A DNA stretch of 64,000 bases from Streptomyces sp. HUAS CB01 (GCF_030406905.1 NZ_CP129137.1:6727501-6791500); one strand, 5' to 3'; counted from the stretch's first letter, positions 27,321-37,196 are shown. A program made the numbers and translations. Notes: generated by a model not told the origin, from the sequence alone.

Positions 27321-28788
27321 GGCCCTGGCAAGATTTTCGTGAAGCTGGGGTGTGCCACTGTGCGCCGGTGACGCTCCGTCACAGGTGGCGGCGTCGGAGC
27401 AGGGCCATGAGGATGACGCGGTGTCGGCGCAGTGGGACTCCGGCGCGGCCGGCCATGAGCCGTTTCTGGAGTTTCAGGTCGGTGATGCGGCCTTCGTTGA
27501 CGCCGGAGTTGAACGGAGTGGTGATGCCCTGTACGACTGCAGCCTGGTCCTCGCGGATGGCTTTGGCCAGGCTGGCCAGGGCTGGGAGGCGGGCGGTCGT
27601 GAGCTGCTCGAGCCAGTCCGCGAGGCCGCCTGCGTCGCGGGCGTCGAGCATGGCGGCGAACTGACGCACCAGGTCGTGGGTTCGGTCCAGTTCCGGGCAG
27701 TGCTCGAGCAGCCGCCTGAGTGCCTCCGTGGCGTGCAGGCTGCGCCGGGATGGTGCGGTGGTGATCCAGCAGGCGACCTGACGGGGCGAGGGCGGTCGCT
27801 CCCGTGGCGTGTCGATCGGCAGGCCACGGCGCAGCGGTGCGATGGCCATCTTGACCCGCTGGTAGTGACCGCGGTAGCCCTTGGCGACGATCTCCTGGTG
27901 CAACACCGTCGCGGTGTGCTCGCCTTCCTCCCAGCGTTGCCGCAGGTAGTCCAGGTACGGATCGAGGCTGGTAGGCCGACGGGGCCGGGTGCGGCGCACG
28001 CATTCCTGCCAGTTGGCGGCTCGCGCGTTATTTCCGCACGGTGCGCCGGTTCAGGCCGAGGTCGCGGGCTGCTGCGTTGAGCGAGCGGCCGGTGTCGGTC
28101 ACCGCGTGCACCGCCTCGAAGAGGATCTTCGCGTGGCGACGGGCGGGGGTTTCGGCCTGGTCGGAGGGTGCTGCTGGGCTCGATGGCGGGGGCCGGTTCG
28201 GGTTCGGGTACTGCGGCGGGTAGGCAGCCGCGGTGGGCGGCGATATCCCCAACTCGCTTCGACAGCCCCTGCCACAGATGGAACCGGTCGCTGACCTGCA
28301 CCGCGTCCGGGGCGCCGTCGGCAATGCCTTGGCGATAGACCAGCGAGCCGTCCCGGCAGACCACCTCAACACCGGGGTGCGTCCGCAGCCAGGCTGCCAA
28401 CTGCTCGGCGTCGCGCCCGGCCCACAGCTCGATCGGTAGCCGGGTGTCGGCATCCACCAGCAGGGTTCCGTAGACGTCCGCGTACAGCGCGAAGTCGTCC
28501 ACGCCCAGCACCCGCGGCACTGCTGCTGACGGAAGCGGTAAGCGCATCAAGTGGAACAGCACGCTCGTCCGCGACAACGGCACCCTCAGGATCTGCAGGA
28601 GCCGGGCCCCGCCCCGTCCGGCGAGCAGCACCCCGGCCATCTCCACCAAGTGCTGCAGCAACGGGCTGCGGCGCTGGTAGCGCACCGTCAGCCCCTCGAC
28701 CTGCTCGGCGAACGGGCCTTGACCCCGGATCTTGGACACCGGAGAGACTTGGATCTTGATGGTCCAGGAGAACGGAGTCCCCGTGGGG

Positions 28789-29094
28789 ATGAAGCACTAC
28801 CCCGCCGAGTTCAAGGCGGACGCGGTCGCGCTGTACCGATCACGTCCGGGAGCGACGATCAAGTCGGTCGCCGCTGATCTCGGGGTGAACACCGAGACGC
28901 TGCGGAACTGGATACGGGCTGCCGACGGCCGCCGCTCCGGTGCCCACTCCGCGCCGCCGGCCACTGCGCAGTCTGGTGGTAACGCCGTCCAGGCGGAGCT
29001 GGCCGCGGCAAGGAAGAGGATTCGCGAGCTGGAGGAAGAACGAGACATCCTCCGCAAGGCGGCCCGGTATTTCGCCGGGGAGACGCGCTGGTGA
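28789..29094 (+). CDS. IS3-family transposase OrfA
   Basis: A 101-residue protein from the ATG at 28789, chosen over upstream starts because MKHYPAEFKADAVALY is the canonical N-terminus. The helix-turn-helix (SVAADLGVNTETLRNWIR) is followed by a leucine-zipper-like coil (ELAAARKRIRELEEERDILRKAARYF). Its stop overlaps the OrfB start (GTGA at 29091). Confidence 0.92.
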   Translation: MKHYPAEFKADAVALYRSRPGATIKSVAADLGVNTETLRNWIRAADGRRSGAHSAPPATAQSGGNAVQAELAAARKRIRELEEERDILRKAARYFAGETRW

Positions 29095-29993
29095 ACCGCT
29101 GCCAGTTCGTTGACGACCACCAGCGCCGATACGGCGTCAAGCGGCTCTGCGACATCCTCGGGATCGCCCGCTCGAGCTTCTACTACTGGCGCCGCACCGC
29201 CCCGGACCGGGCGGCCCGCCAGGCCGCCGAGGCCAAAGTCGCGGCCCGGATACGCCAGGTCCACAAAGACTCCGACGGCACCTACGGCGCCCCGAGGATC
29301 ACCGCCGAGCTCCGCGACGAGGACGGCCTGGTGGTCAACCACAAGCGCGTCGCGAGGATCATGCGGACCATCGGCCTTGAAGGCGTCCGCCTGCGGCGCC
29401 GGCACCGCACCACCGTCCCGGACCCGGCCGCCGCGAAAGCACCGGACCTGATCGGCCGGGACTTCACCGCCGTGGTCCCGAACACGAAGTACGTCGGCGA
29501 CATCACTTACCTGCCCATCGGCGCCGGGAAGTTCTGCTACCTCGCGACCGTCATCGATCTGTGCTCACGCCGTCTGGCCGGGTGGGCGATCGCCGACCAC
29601 ATGCGCACCGATCTCGTCACCGACGCCCTCGCTGCGGCGATCCGCACCCGCGGCACTCTCGCCGGAGCCGTGATGCACACCGATCACGGAGCCCAGTACG
29701 CGAGCCGGGCATTCGCCGAAGCCTGCAGGTCAGCAGGGGTCCGACAGAGCATGAGCGCGGTCGGGTCCAGCGCGGACAACGCCGCCGCCGAGTCGTTCAA
29801 CGCGACCTTCAAAAGAGAGACGCTCAAGGGGCGAAAGAGCTGGTCGGACGAGCGCGAGGCCCGCCTCGACGCCTTCCGATGGCTCCACCGATACAACACC
29901 CGACGCCGTCACTCCCGCCTCGGACAACGATCCCCGATCGCCTACGAGAACGCCTTCCACCCAACATCAACTACCCTGACCCGAGCCGCATAG
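29091..29993 (+). CDS. IS3-family transposase OrfB (integrase core)
   Basis: A 300-residue protein. An HTH_21-type region (VHKDSDGTYGAPRITAELR) precedes the rve integrase core. The acidic triad is visible in GDITYLPIG (Asp), MHTDHGAQYAS (Asp) and NAAAESFNATFKRE (Glu). The GTG start overlaps the orfA stop by four bases, so translation may be coupled or frameshifted. It appears functional. Confidence 0.93.
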   Translation: MNRCQFVDDHQRRYGVKRLCDILGIARSSFYYWRRTAPDRAARQAAEAKVAARIRQVHKDSDGTYGAPRITAELRDEDGLVVNHKRVARIMRTIGLEGVRLRRRHRTTVPDPAAAKAPDLIGRDFTAVVPNTKYVGDITYLPIGAGKFCYLATVIDLCSRRLAGWAIADHMRTDLVTDALAAAIRTRGTLAGAVMHTDHGAQYASRAFAEACRSAGVRQSMSAVGSSADNAAAESFNATFKRETLKGRKSWSDEREARLDAFRWLHRYNTRRRHSRLGQRSPIAYENAFHPTSTTLTRAA

Positions 29994-30346
29994 ACGTGTT
30001 CAACATCCGGGGTCAAGGCCCGACGTCCGCCGACCGCAGTCCGGGCTGTCACAGAACAACCGGCGCACCGACAGCCCGATCAGCACCGGGCGTCCACCGA
30101 CAGCGACATCGGCCAGCGTGCGGCAATAGCGACTGTGCACCCGAGCAGAACTGCGACCGCAGTCCGGACACGCCACCATCAGCTCGCGGGTACGGGCGGC
30201 CATATGCACAGTGCCACCCTCCGCCCACACCCGTTCCACCCGCACCGCATCGAGGTGCGGAGTCACAATCCGTACGAGGTCATCACACTCGCTGACAGTG
30301 CCGCCACCCTTGACGGAGCGTCACCGGCGCACAGTCGCACACCCCA

Positions 30347-30403
30347 GCTTCACGGAAATCTTGCCAGGGCCATGAACGGGCCCTGGCAAGATTTCCGTGA
30401 AGC
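30347..30403. repeat. Head-to-head ISL3 ends forming a 25-bp perfect hairpin
   Basis: The right end of element B (30347-30371) is followed by seven bases (ATGAACG) and then a solo, oppositely oriented ISL3 end (30379-30403). All 25 positions pair. The solo end has no transposase behind it and is a leftover of another copy. Confidence 0.85.
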
Positions 30404-30424
30404 GTCTGGTGAGGAGCAGACATG

Positions 30425-30466
30425 CCGGTGCCCCCGGCAGCGGGTCTTCCCCGCCGGGGGCACCGG
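30425..30466. terminator. Hairpin after the RHS-immunity operon
   Basis: A perfect 14-bp GC-rich stem (30425-30438 with 30453-30466) with a 14-base loop, just 9 bp beyond the stop of the membrane protein gene at 30475. It is a probable terminator for the leftward operon. Confidence 0.7.
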
Positions 30467-30474
30467 TTCTCGTG

Positions 30475-30882
30475 TTAGGGCCGCCCCACCCAGTTTTCGG
30501 GTATGAGCGGTGCTGGTGTGAGCCAGACGAATGCGACCTGGGCCATACCTTGGAACAGCAACGGCTCGCCGGACGTGGCAGCCATCAGGGGCCAGGCGAA
30601 CATCAGCATCGGCACGGCCAGTGCGATTCGGAATCGGGTGACGTCCATCCGAGTATGCATCAGCCCAGCGATGATCCCGAGAAGCAGCGTTGGTGCCCCT
30701 GTCACGATCAGCACAGTCAGGCCGTCCCGCAGGATGACAGCGAGGGAGTCACTGCCCGGGTCGATCAGGGCCATGGCCACCCAGGCCACCACATACAGGA
30801 CCAGATACGTGAGTACGCATCGTCCGATCCGCGCCAGCACACGGAGCATCCCCGGCCCAGCTGGTTGTTGGAGATCCGACAT
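30475..30882 (-). CDS. Four-helix membrane protein, candidate immunity protein for the RHS toxin
   Basis: A 135-residue protein. The ATG at 30882 overlaps the RHS stop as TAATG, with GAAAGG just upstream, so it is translationally coupled to the toxin gene. Four hydrophobic segments are visible: TYLVLYVVAWVAMALI, GLTVLIVTGAPTLLLGIIAGLM, FRIALAVPMLMFAWPLM and MAQVAFVWLTPAPLI. Charged residues are concentrated near the N-terminus and between helices 2 and 3. I know no named family. Position directly after a polymorphic toxin, with tight coupling, is the classic place for its immunity gene. A membrane immunity protein would suggest a toxin acting at the inner membrane. Confidence 0.75.
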   Translation of the reverse strand: MSDLQQPAGPGMLRVLARIGRCVLTYLVLYVVAWVAMALIDPGSDSLAVILRDGLTVLIVTGAPTLLLGIIAGLMHTRMDVTRFRIALAVPMLMFAWPLMAATSGEPLLFQGMAQVAFVWLTPAPLIPENWVGRP

Positions 30883-33800
30883 TAGCAACCTTTCACGCAT
30901 CGGCCGTCTGTCCAGGTCTTGTCGATCTTCCCTGGCCAGCCCGGGATGGAGTCCAACCCCTTCTCGCTAGCCATGCGGTCTGTTGCGATGACACGCGGTG
31001 CCTGGTTGGTGCGGTACTGGACAACCTCCATGTCAGGGTAGGCGTCACCGACCCTGGTCACCGTGACCGAAGTCTTCGTCGCCCTGACCTTCATGTGGTT
31101 GTCGACCGCGAAGATCCTGATCAGACTGTTGACGCCGTGGACTCCGAGATCCAGTTGCTCCGAGGTGCTCTCGTGCCCGAATGTCTTGTAGTTCACGATG
31201 TTGTGCTTACCGGGGGTATCACCGGGGAAGCTGTCGAACTCTAGGGGATAGGCCGGGAGCGTTTGACTGGGCACCGTCACCCTCTCCACCTGCAGATGCC
31301 CAGTGCCGACAGAACGGAGCGCGTGTGAAGGTACCGTGTGCGACGCAGTGACGGTAAAGGTGCACTCGCCAGACTCGGTGTTCCAGAAGAGGGACATCCG
31401 GTACGGCTTGTGCGGGTCGATCGACATTCCGCGGTCGTCGCCCAGCAGTCGCCCCATGAGGGCGTCCTTGGTGTGGATGTAGAACGTGAGGCGAATTATG
31501 CCCCGGTCCGGCCCCTTGCCGACGTTGAACTTACCGCGTACAGATCCGGCCGGCACCGCGCCCCAGCCAGCCTCGATGACATCGGAGATGAAGTCATCGA
31601 CAGTGGTGCTTGAAGGCTGCGCTTCTTTAGGCTTAGCGCTCACGGGCTTACCGCCCGAGCAAGAGACCTTGTCGAGGTTGCACTCAGCAACGATCCGGCC
31701 CGTAGGGTCGCTATAGGTAATGGGGTTGTTGTTGCCGTAGCTGTAGCCGTGTGACTGCTGCGGGTCGTTGAGGTCAACCACCGGGTCGACGCTGATGAAC
31801 CGGCCCGTGGTCGGGTCGTACTCTCGTGCGCCGAGGTGGACGGTCGCACTGACCTCGTCCTCGGTGCCGCCGAGGAACGCCTTGTCGCCGGTCCAGGTCG
31901 CGGCGTCGGCGCCGCGTCGGCTACCGAAGGGTGAGGTCTTGCGGCGCGTCACGGTCTGTGCGGCGTCGGCGGTCACCTGGGTGGTGCCGGTGTTGTGGTG
32001 GTCGGTGAAGACGAAGGTGAGCTTCCCACCGGTCCGGATGGCTAGCGAGCGGCCGTCGGCTGTGTAGTAGCGGGTGCCGGTGACGGTACCGCTCGTGCTC
32101 AGGTGCAGCTCGGTGCCGTATGAGAGGTAGAGCGTGGTGCCGGTGGCGTCGCGCTCGATGATGCGCTGGCCGTCGGTGTCGTAGAGGTAGCTCGCCTTCT
32201 CGGTCGTTCCTTCCTTGACGGATGCGAGGTGGCCTTCGTCGTCCCAGTTGAAGGTCTGGGTGGGGGAGGTGCCGATCTTGCGGGTCTCGGTGTTGCCCGA
32301 CGGGTCGTAGGTGTAGAGGTCGTCGCGCGGGGCCGTACCCGTCTGGGTGACCTTGGGCAGGTCGTGCTTGCCCGAGGTCGGATCGGCGTAGGTGCGCGTG
32401 GTGTCTGTGGCCGGGCCCGAGGCTGTCTTGTGCTGGGTCTCGGTTTTGCGGTTGCCGACGGCGTCGTACGTGTACGACGTCCAGTAGGCGTCCTGACCCC
32501 CGACGACGGAGTCCAAAGGCGCCGGGGAGCACTGCGTGTTCTTGTCGGTCCAGGCCTCGGTGATTCGGCGCAGGGCGTCCAGGTCGAAGCACTGGGTGTC
32601 GGTGGTGCGGGCCGCGTCCTGACCGTAGGAGGTCGAGATGGACGTGATGTTGCCGGCGGGGTCGTACTTGTAGTGCGCGTCCTCGATGCGCTGCGGCGCG
32701 GTGTCCCGGTCCAGGTAGGTGTCGGTGAGTGCGCCGGTGTGGTCGTCGAAGACGTTTGCTGTCTGGAGGCTCTGGCCGAAGGCGCCGTACTTGCGGATGG
32801 TGTTACGGCCGTAGTGGTCGTAGGTGCTCTCGGAGATCAGTGGGTCGGTGCCTGCACCGATCGTGTCGAGGAGGCCTGCGACGGGGCTGTAGGTGTTGGC
32901 GACCTTCTCCGCGGGCAGTCCGCCGATGGCGGGGTGCTGGGTCCACATCACCTGGCCGGTGTTGAGGTTGTACGAAGTCGTCCACTTGTAGGTACCGGCC
33001 AGCTTGTCTTCGGAGGCCGGGATGGTGGTTTGGGTGATGACCGGCTGGTAGATGCTGTTGTAGGTGAGCACCGCAGACTCGTAGGCGTTGCTGCCCACGT
33101 AGCGGATGGACTTGGACACCTGGCCCTTGGCCACCGTGTCGTACTCCCACCTGGCAAGGGTGGCAGCGTCCTTCTTCAAGGCGGTACGCCGGCCCAGCTC
33201 GTCGAAGTCGGTGTGGAGGGTCACGCCGCGCGCGTCCTCCACGTCGGTGATGCGGTCACCGTTGTCGTAGAAGCTCTTGATGATGCCCTTGTCGGGATCC
33301 TTGGCCTCGATCTGCCGGCCGCGAACGTCGTGCTTGTATGTCCACGTGGCGCCGGCGGGGTCGGTGACCGTGGCGAGCCTTCCGTGCTTGTCGTAGGTGC
33401 GCTTGGTCGTCTGGGGCGTCGTTCGGGCTGTGTCCGCGTACTGCTTCAGCTCGACCGTCCGGCCGCGGGCATCTGCCACGCTGGTGGTGGCGATACCGCC
33501 GGTGGGCGGGATCACCGTGATGCTGTCACCGGTGTAGCTGGTGGTGATGCGCTTGGTCTCGTCGCCGAAGCGCTTCGAGATCACGACCGTGGTCCGGCCC
33601 GCGCCGTCAAACTCGGTGTCGGTCGATGCCGGGTAGTTCAGCTCCTGGCCCGTCACCAGCACGGGCCCAGGGGCACCGGTCGCGAAGTAGGTGCCGGAAG
33701 TTCGCCACGCCTGTCCGCGCGTGTCGTAGAACGTCTCTGTCAGCAGACGGCCCGCGCGGTCCGGGGATTCCTTCTGGGTCTGTCGCTCGCGCAGGAGGCC

Positions 33801-36800
33801 GTCGTAGATGCCGTAGGAGGTGGCGTACTTGGAGTCGTGGGTCAGGGTCTTCGTGGTGACGACGGTAACGTCGTTGTTGCGTACGAGATACGCGAACTCA
33901 ATGTTGGGCGAGTCGGGGTAGGTCAGGGCCGAACGGGTGGGCTTCCAGACCTTGGTGAGTCGCCCCACAGCGTCGTAGGCGGTGGTGGTGATCTTGCCGT
34001 TGGCGTCGGTGACCTGGGTTGTCTGGCCGCGCAGCGGCTCCAGTGCGGTGGTCACCGTGTGGCTCTTGGGATTGGTGACCAGGGTTTGCGTGGGCACCTC
34101 CCCGGTCACCGGTGTATATACCGTGGTGGTCACCTTGCCGTAGGCGTCGGCGACGCTGAGCGCGCGGCCGTAGATGTCGAAGTCCGCTGCCGGTGTCGAG
34201 GTGACCGTGGAATAGCCAGTGCCGGATCCGTTGATCCTCTCCCGCTTGGTCACGAGACCGCGGGTGGGCGCGGCGCCCAGTGCTCCACCGTCGAAGTAGG
34301 TTCGGATGTCGTCGATGACGTCACCGGGACGCGACACGGGACTGCCGCACGGGACGGCGACGGTCTCGATTCGGCTGGCCTGGTTCAGGATCGGGCTTGT
34401 ACCGCTGCGAGCATATGTGGTGGTGACGCACTTCTCGTCACCGGTCTCGTCGACGTCACCGGTTTCCGATATCCAGTCGACCATGCCGTAGGCGTCGAAG
34501 TGACGGGTGGCCTCGGTGGTGCGGAAGCCGCCGGTGACGGCAGTGCGGGTCGACTCCTTCTCCGTTCCGGTCTTGTACGACACGAGATCGGGCAGGCCGG
34601 GCCGAGTGCGGGTATTGCCTGCCGCAGAGCGCCACGGTGTGTACGAGGTCGCGGAGACGAGCTTGTCTGTGTCGTCGCCGTTGTACTGGATGTTCTCCCG
34701 GACCATGCCCGCGAACTGGGGGCGGTCGGTGACGGAAGCGCCTGCGCTGTCCTTGACGGTGGCGCCGTCAATCCCGCGGAAGAATCGCTTCTCCTCCAGC
34801 GTCTTCGGATCGCCTGCCGCGCCGGTGCGGGTCTGGATGCGCTCGTAGCCGCGCGCGACGGAGTGGACGCGGTTCTCCGGCTTGGTGAACTCGTCTGTGC
34901 TTTTCGTCCATGCGGCGTTGCCCACGTAGGAGTAGGTGCTCACCGTGTCGGGCGATTCGACCAGGTTGTCGCCCTCGGCGACCTGGGTGACGACGTACTT
35001 GTTGAACCAGTCCAGTTTGGCTGTCTCGCCCTCGAAGGCCCATTTGACCGGGTAACAGAGGGTGGTGTTTTTCTCGTCGGCCGGCGGCAGGCTGGTGGCG
35101 GTGCAGTCCGGCTGGGAGTAGGTGACCCCGATGGTGCCCCCGGACTCTGTGGTGATCTGGTAGACACGCAGGCGCACGAACGGCGCAAGGCCGTCGCCAA
35201 GCGCATCGACACGGTTGGCCTTCTGCTCACCCGCGAACGTCACTGCCGGCAGGGTGATGGTGCCGCCTGCCTTGCCAGTGCGCTGGATGGACTTCAGCCA
35301 CATCGGCGTGGAGATGCCATCGCCCGAGGCAGGGAATTCCGGGGTCAGGGTCCAGGTGTCGACGTCCTTGTGGGCACCGCTGGTCAGGACCTTGGTGGTG
35401 ATGGTCTTGAGTCGCATCCGGGACCAGAAGGTCGGCGAGTACTGGTTCTTGCACTCTGTGGCGCCTTCCTTGCAGTACTGGTCGAAGGGAACGTCGGGCC
35501 AGTTCTTGGCATGCGTCTCGTCGAAGGTGCCGCAGTTGGTCAGGCATCGTTCGTCCACGCCGAAGTGCACTTGGCCCATGGCCTTGCCGGTGTAGACAGC
35601 GTTCGAGCGGAGGCCGTAGTCGATGCGCTCAAGGTAGCCACCCCGGATGTAGGGGGTGACTGTGGCGTTGCCGCTGGTCTCGGAGACGTTGCGGCCGTAG
35701 TTGTTCGCCTCGGTCTTCCAGTAGAGGGCCATGGCGTTGCCGTGCGGGTCGACTACATAGTCGAGCTGCCAGCGCCATGCCTGCTGGCACCAGGCGCTTG
35801 CGAACGAGGCGTTGTAGCAGGGCTCGCCGGACTGGTTACCGAACACCGGCACTGTCCAAGCCGAGTTGGTGACAGGGTCGTCGGTGGCCGCGCCGTTGTC
35901 GCTCCAGCCGGGCAGTTTGTTCTTGCCGAAGAAGTATTGGGTGCCGTCGGTCGTGGTGACCTTCCAGTGCTCACCCTCTCCGTCGATACCCGCAGTGCCC
36001 TTGTCTCCGTTGGCGGCGCCGGTCAGCTTCTCGATCGTCTCGCCCGAGTCGCCCTCCGCGACCCAGCCCTTGTCCTTCTCCCAGACGAGTTCGGTGGTCT
36101 TGCCTCCGAGCGAGAGTGTGGCGTTGTCGTTGTACCAGCACAGGTCGCCGACCTTGGTGGTGTTGGTGCCGCCGTCCTTGTCGTCGTTGCAGGGCTTGTA
36201 GCGTCGCTCGATGAAGCCCGGCTCCCAGTCCCATCCGTCACCGATCCAGGAGGGCTGGTTGTTCGACGCGGCTGTGCGTCCGTCCACCGATTGCGAGTTG
36301 TAGCCGAGTGAGATCTTCGGCTCCAGGCCGCCGGGGACGGTTGGCACGCCGATCGGGTGAGACCAGGTGAAGGCTCCCGTGGAGCCGCCCGCACTCCAGG
36401 ACCCGGACGGCTGAAGGGACGTAGCCTTGTAGTCGCCTGTGGAGCCGGATGACTCTGCGGTCGCCGCGAGAACCGTGACTGATGAAGCAGCGACACCAGC
36501 CCGGGGCTTCGCACCGGAAGTGGCAGACGGAGCGCCTGCCGTACTGCCGGCAGCGTTCACCTGGGCCGACAGCTTGCCGGCGAGTATGTCGTTTCCTGTC
36601 TTGAGGGGTTTGTGCACACGGCACTTGGCTATCTCTGGCGTGGTGAGTGCGCAGGCGGGAAGCACCACCAGCCGGAGCCGGGCCGCCCAGTCACCGCCGT
36701 AGGCGCCGCGGATGGACGAGTAGTCGACCTCGACGCGGGCAGGCACCGGCTCTGCCGCGCCGTCTGCTCTGCCCACCGACAGCAGGAGACCTTCAACGCC

Positions 36801-37196
36801 GGCCTTGCGCGCGGCTTCTCGACCGATGACCGAGACCTTCACCTTGGCCGACGTGTGCTTCGCCGCGCCCTTGGCCCCTCTCTTGGGGCCGCCTGTCACA
36901 GCCTTGAGGGAGACAGGCAAGGAGCCTGCCTTGCCGCCCGGAGCGAGTGACACCTCCGCAGAGCCACTAGTTGGCCACTTGACCTTCGGGGCTTTCTTCT
37001 TCCAGGAGTTCGCAGCAGCGGCATCCGGCCGCTTGGTTCCTCCTGTAGCGACTTCCTTCACTGGGACGGCCTTCGGTTGCTTCATGTTCGGAGCAACCGG
37101 CTTGCCCACTGCCGCAACTGCTGCACCCGGCAGCACCCCGGCAAGAGCAGCGCCGACCACGAGCACCGAAAGCCCGTGTTTGGCCAAACGTCTCAC
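30882..37196 (-). CDS. Secreted RHS-repeat polymorphic toxin
   Basis: A 2104-residue protein. A signal peptide covers residues 1-28 (LSVLVVGAALAGVLPGAAVAA). A beta-rich N-terminal region carries the SpvB/RHS-associated segment GGLEPKISLGYNSQSVDGRT, then many RHS/YD repeats (YDAVGRLTKVWKP, YDKHGRLATVTDPAG, YDTDGQRIIERDATG) fill about 1000-1790. The RHS core closes at about 1790-1832 with REYDPTTGRFISVDP and NNNPITYSDPTGR. RHS proteins wrap a toxin in a beta cocoon and release the variable C-terminal tip. Here the tip is about 270 residues, beta-rich (GIIRLTFYIHTKDALMG, ECTFTVTASHTVP), with Cys near its end and no nuclease or deaminase motif I recognise. GC content drops over the tip. It is divergent from the FG-GAP gene at 37425. 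Confidence 0.92.
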   Translation of the reverse strand: MRRLAKHGLSVLVVGAALAGVLPGAAVAAVGKPVAPNMKQPKAVPVKEVATGGTKRPDAAAANSWKKKAPKVKWPTSGSAEVSLAPGGKAGSLPVSLKAVTGGPKRGAKGAAKHTSAKVKVSVIGREAARKAGVEGLLLSVGRADGAAEPVPARVEVDYSSIRGAYGGDWAARLRLVVLPACALTTPEIAKCRVHKPLKTGNDILAGKLSAQVNAAGSTAGAPSATSGAKPRAGVAASSVTVLAATAESSGSTGDYKATSLQPSGSWSAGGSTGAFTWSHPIGVPTVPGGLEPKISLGYNSQSVDGRTAASNNQPSWIGDGWDWEPGFIERRYKPCNDDKDGGTNTTKVGDLCWYNDNATLSLGGKTTELVWEKDKGWVAEGDSGETIEKLTGAANGDKGTAGIDGEGEHWKVTTTDGTQYFFGKNKLPGWSDNGAATDDPVTNSAWTVPVFGNQSGEPCYNASFASAWCQQAWRWQLDYVVDPHGNAMALYWKTEANNYGRNVSETSGNATVTPYIRGGYLERIDYGLRSNAVYTGKAMGQVHFGVDERCLTNCGTFDETHAKNWPDVPFDQYCKEGATECKNQYSPTFWSRMRLKTITTKVLTSGAHKDVDTWTLTPEFPASGDGISTPMWLKSIQRTGKAGGTITLPAVTFAGEQKANRVDALGDGLAPFVRLRVYQITTESGGTIGVTYSQPDCTATSLPPADEKNTTLCYPVKWAFEGETAKLDWFNKYVVTQVAEGDNLVESPDTVSTYSYVGNAAWTKSTDEFTKPENRVHSVARGYERIQTRTGAAGDPKTLEEKRFFRGIDGATVKDSAGASVTDRPQFAGMVRENIQYNGDDTDKLVSATSYTPWRSAAGNTRTRPGLPDLVSYKTGTEKESTRTAVTGGFRTTEATRHFDAYGMVDWISETGDVDETGDEKCVTTTYARSGTSPILNQASRIETVAVPCGSPVSRPGDVIDDIRTYFDGGALGAAPTRGLVTKRERINGSGTGYSTVTSTPAADFDIYGRALSVADAYGKVTTTVYTPVTGEVPTQTLVTNPKSHTVTTALEPLRGQTTQVTDANGKITTTAYDAVGRLTKVWKPTRSALTYPDSPNIEFAYLVRNNDVTVVTTKTLTHDSKYATSYGIYDGLLRERQTQKESPDRAGRLLTETFYDTRGQAWRTSGTYFATGAPGPVLVTGQELNYPASTDTEFDGAGRTTVVISKRFGDETKRITTSYTGDSITVIPPTGGIATTSVADARGRTVELKQYADTARTTPQTTKRTYDKHGRLATVTDPAGATWTYKHDVRGRQIEAKDPDKGIIKSFYDNGDRITDVEDARGVTLHTDFDELGRRTALKKDAATLARWEYDTVAKGQVSKSIRYVGSNAYESAVLTYNSIYQPVITQTTIPASEDKLAGTYKWTTSYNLNTGQVMWTQHPAIGGLPAEKVANTYSPVAGLLDTIGAGTDPLISESTYDHYGRNTIRKYGAFGQSLQTANVFDDHTGALTDTYLDRDTAPQRIEDAHYKYDPAGNITSISTSYGQDAARTTDTQCFDLDALRRITEAWTDKNTQCSPAPLDSVVGGQDAYWTSYTYDAVGNRKTETQHKTASGPATDTTRTYADPTSGKHDLPKVTQTGTAPRDDLYTYDPSGNTETRKIGTSPTQTFNWDDEGHLASVKEGTTEKASYLYDTDGQRIIERDATGTTLYLSYGTELHLSTSGTVTGTRYYTADGRSLAIRTGGKLTFVFTDHHNTGTTQVTADAAQTVTRRKTSPFGSRRGADAATWTGDKAFLGGTEDEVSATVHLGAREYDPTTGRFISVDPVVDLNDPQQSHGYSYGNNNPITYSDPTGRIVAECNLDKVSCSGGKPVSAKPKEAQPSSTTVDDFISDVIEAGWGAVPAGSVRGKFNVGKGPDRGIIRLTFYIHTKDALMGRLLGDDRGMSIDPHKPYRMSLFWNTESGECTFTVTASHTVPSHALRSVGTGHLQVERVTVPSQTLPAYPLEFDSFPGDTPGKHNIVNYKTFGHESTSEQLDLGVHGVNSLIRIFAVDNHMKVRATKTSVTVTRVGDAYPDMEVVQYRTNQAPRVIATDRMASEKGLDSIPGWPGKIDKTWTDGRCVKGC

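Larger units (their letters stand above)
28719..30016 (+). mobile_element. Intact IS3-family element inside ISL3 element B
   Basis: Inverted ends TTGACCCCGGATCTTGGACAC (left, from 28719) and its near-complement ending at 30016. The direct repeat GGCC at 28715-28718 and 30017-30020 is consistent with a four-base target duplication. Joining the flanks restores a continuous ISL3 transposase frame (GRRTSGPFAEQ). Confidence 0.88.
27379..30266 (-). pseudogene. ISL3-family transposase split by IS3 and frameshifts
   Basis: The N-terminus (30266 to about 30020) has the zinc-ribbon pairs CPDCGRS and CDSPDCG. It resumes beyond the IS3 element at about 28715 as PFAEQVEGLTVRYQRR and VLGVDDFALYADVYGTLLVDA. 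A frameshift near 28180 moves reading to KILFEAVHAVTDTGRSLNAAARDLG, with another break near 28025. The final frame runs SLDPYLDYLRQRWEEGEHTATV to NSGVNEGRITDLKLQKRLMAG and stops at 27379, exactly at the inner edge of the left inverted repeat. It is dead even without the IS3 insertion. Confidence 0.88.
27321..30371 (-). mobile_element. ISL3-family element B, interrupted by an IS3 element
   Basis: Terminal inverted repeats of 61 bp (27321-27381 and 30311-30371) with two mismatches begin GGCCCTGGCAAGATTT. The flanks ATGAACGT (27313-27320) and ATGAACGG (30372-30379) match in seven of eight positions, a plausible target duplication. An IS3 element splits the transposase gene. Confidence 0.88.

Noticed and set aside
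28732..28788. Longer start for IS3 OrfA
   Set aside because: The upstream codons lie in or next to the terminal inverted repeat; the canonical OrfA N-terminus begins at 28789.
31000..31700. Nuclease assignment for the RHS tip
   Set aside because: No HNH, NHH, EndoU, or deaminase motif is visible; naming an activity would be a guess.
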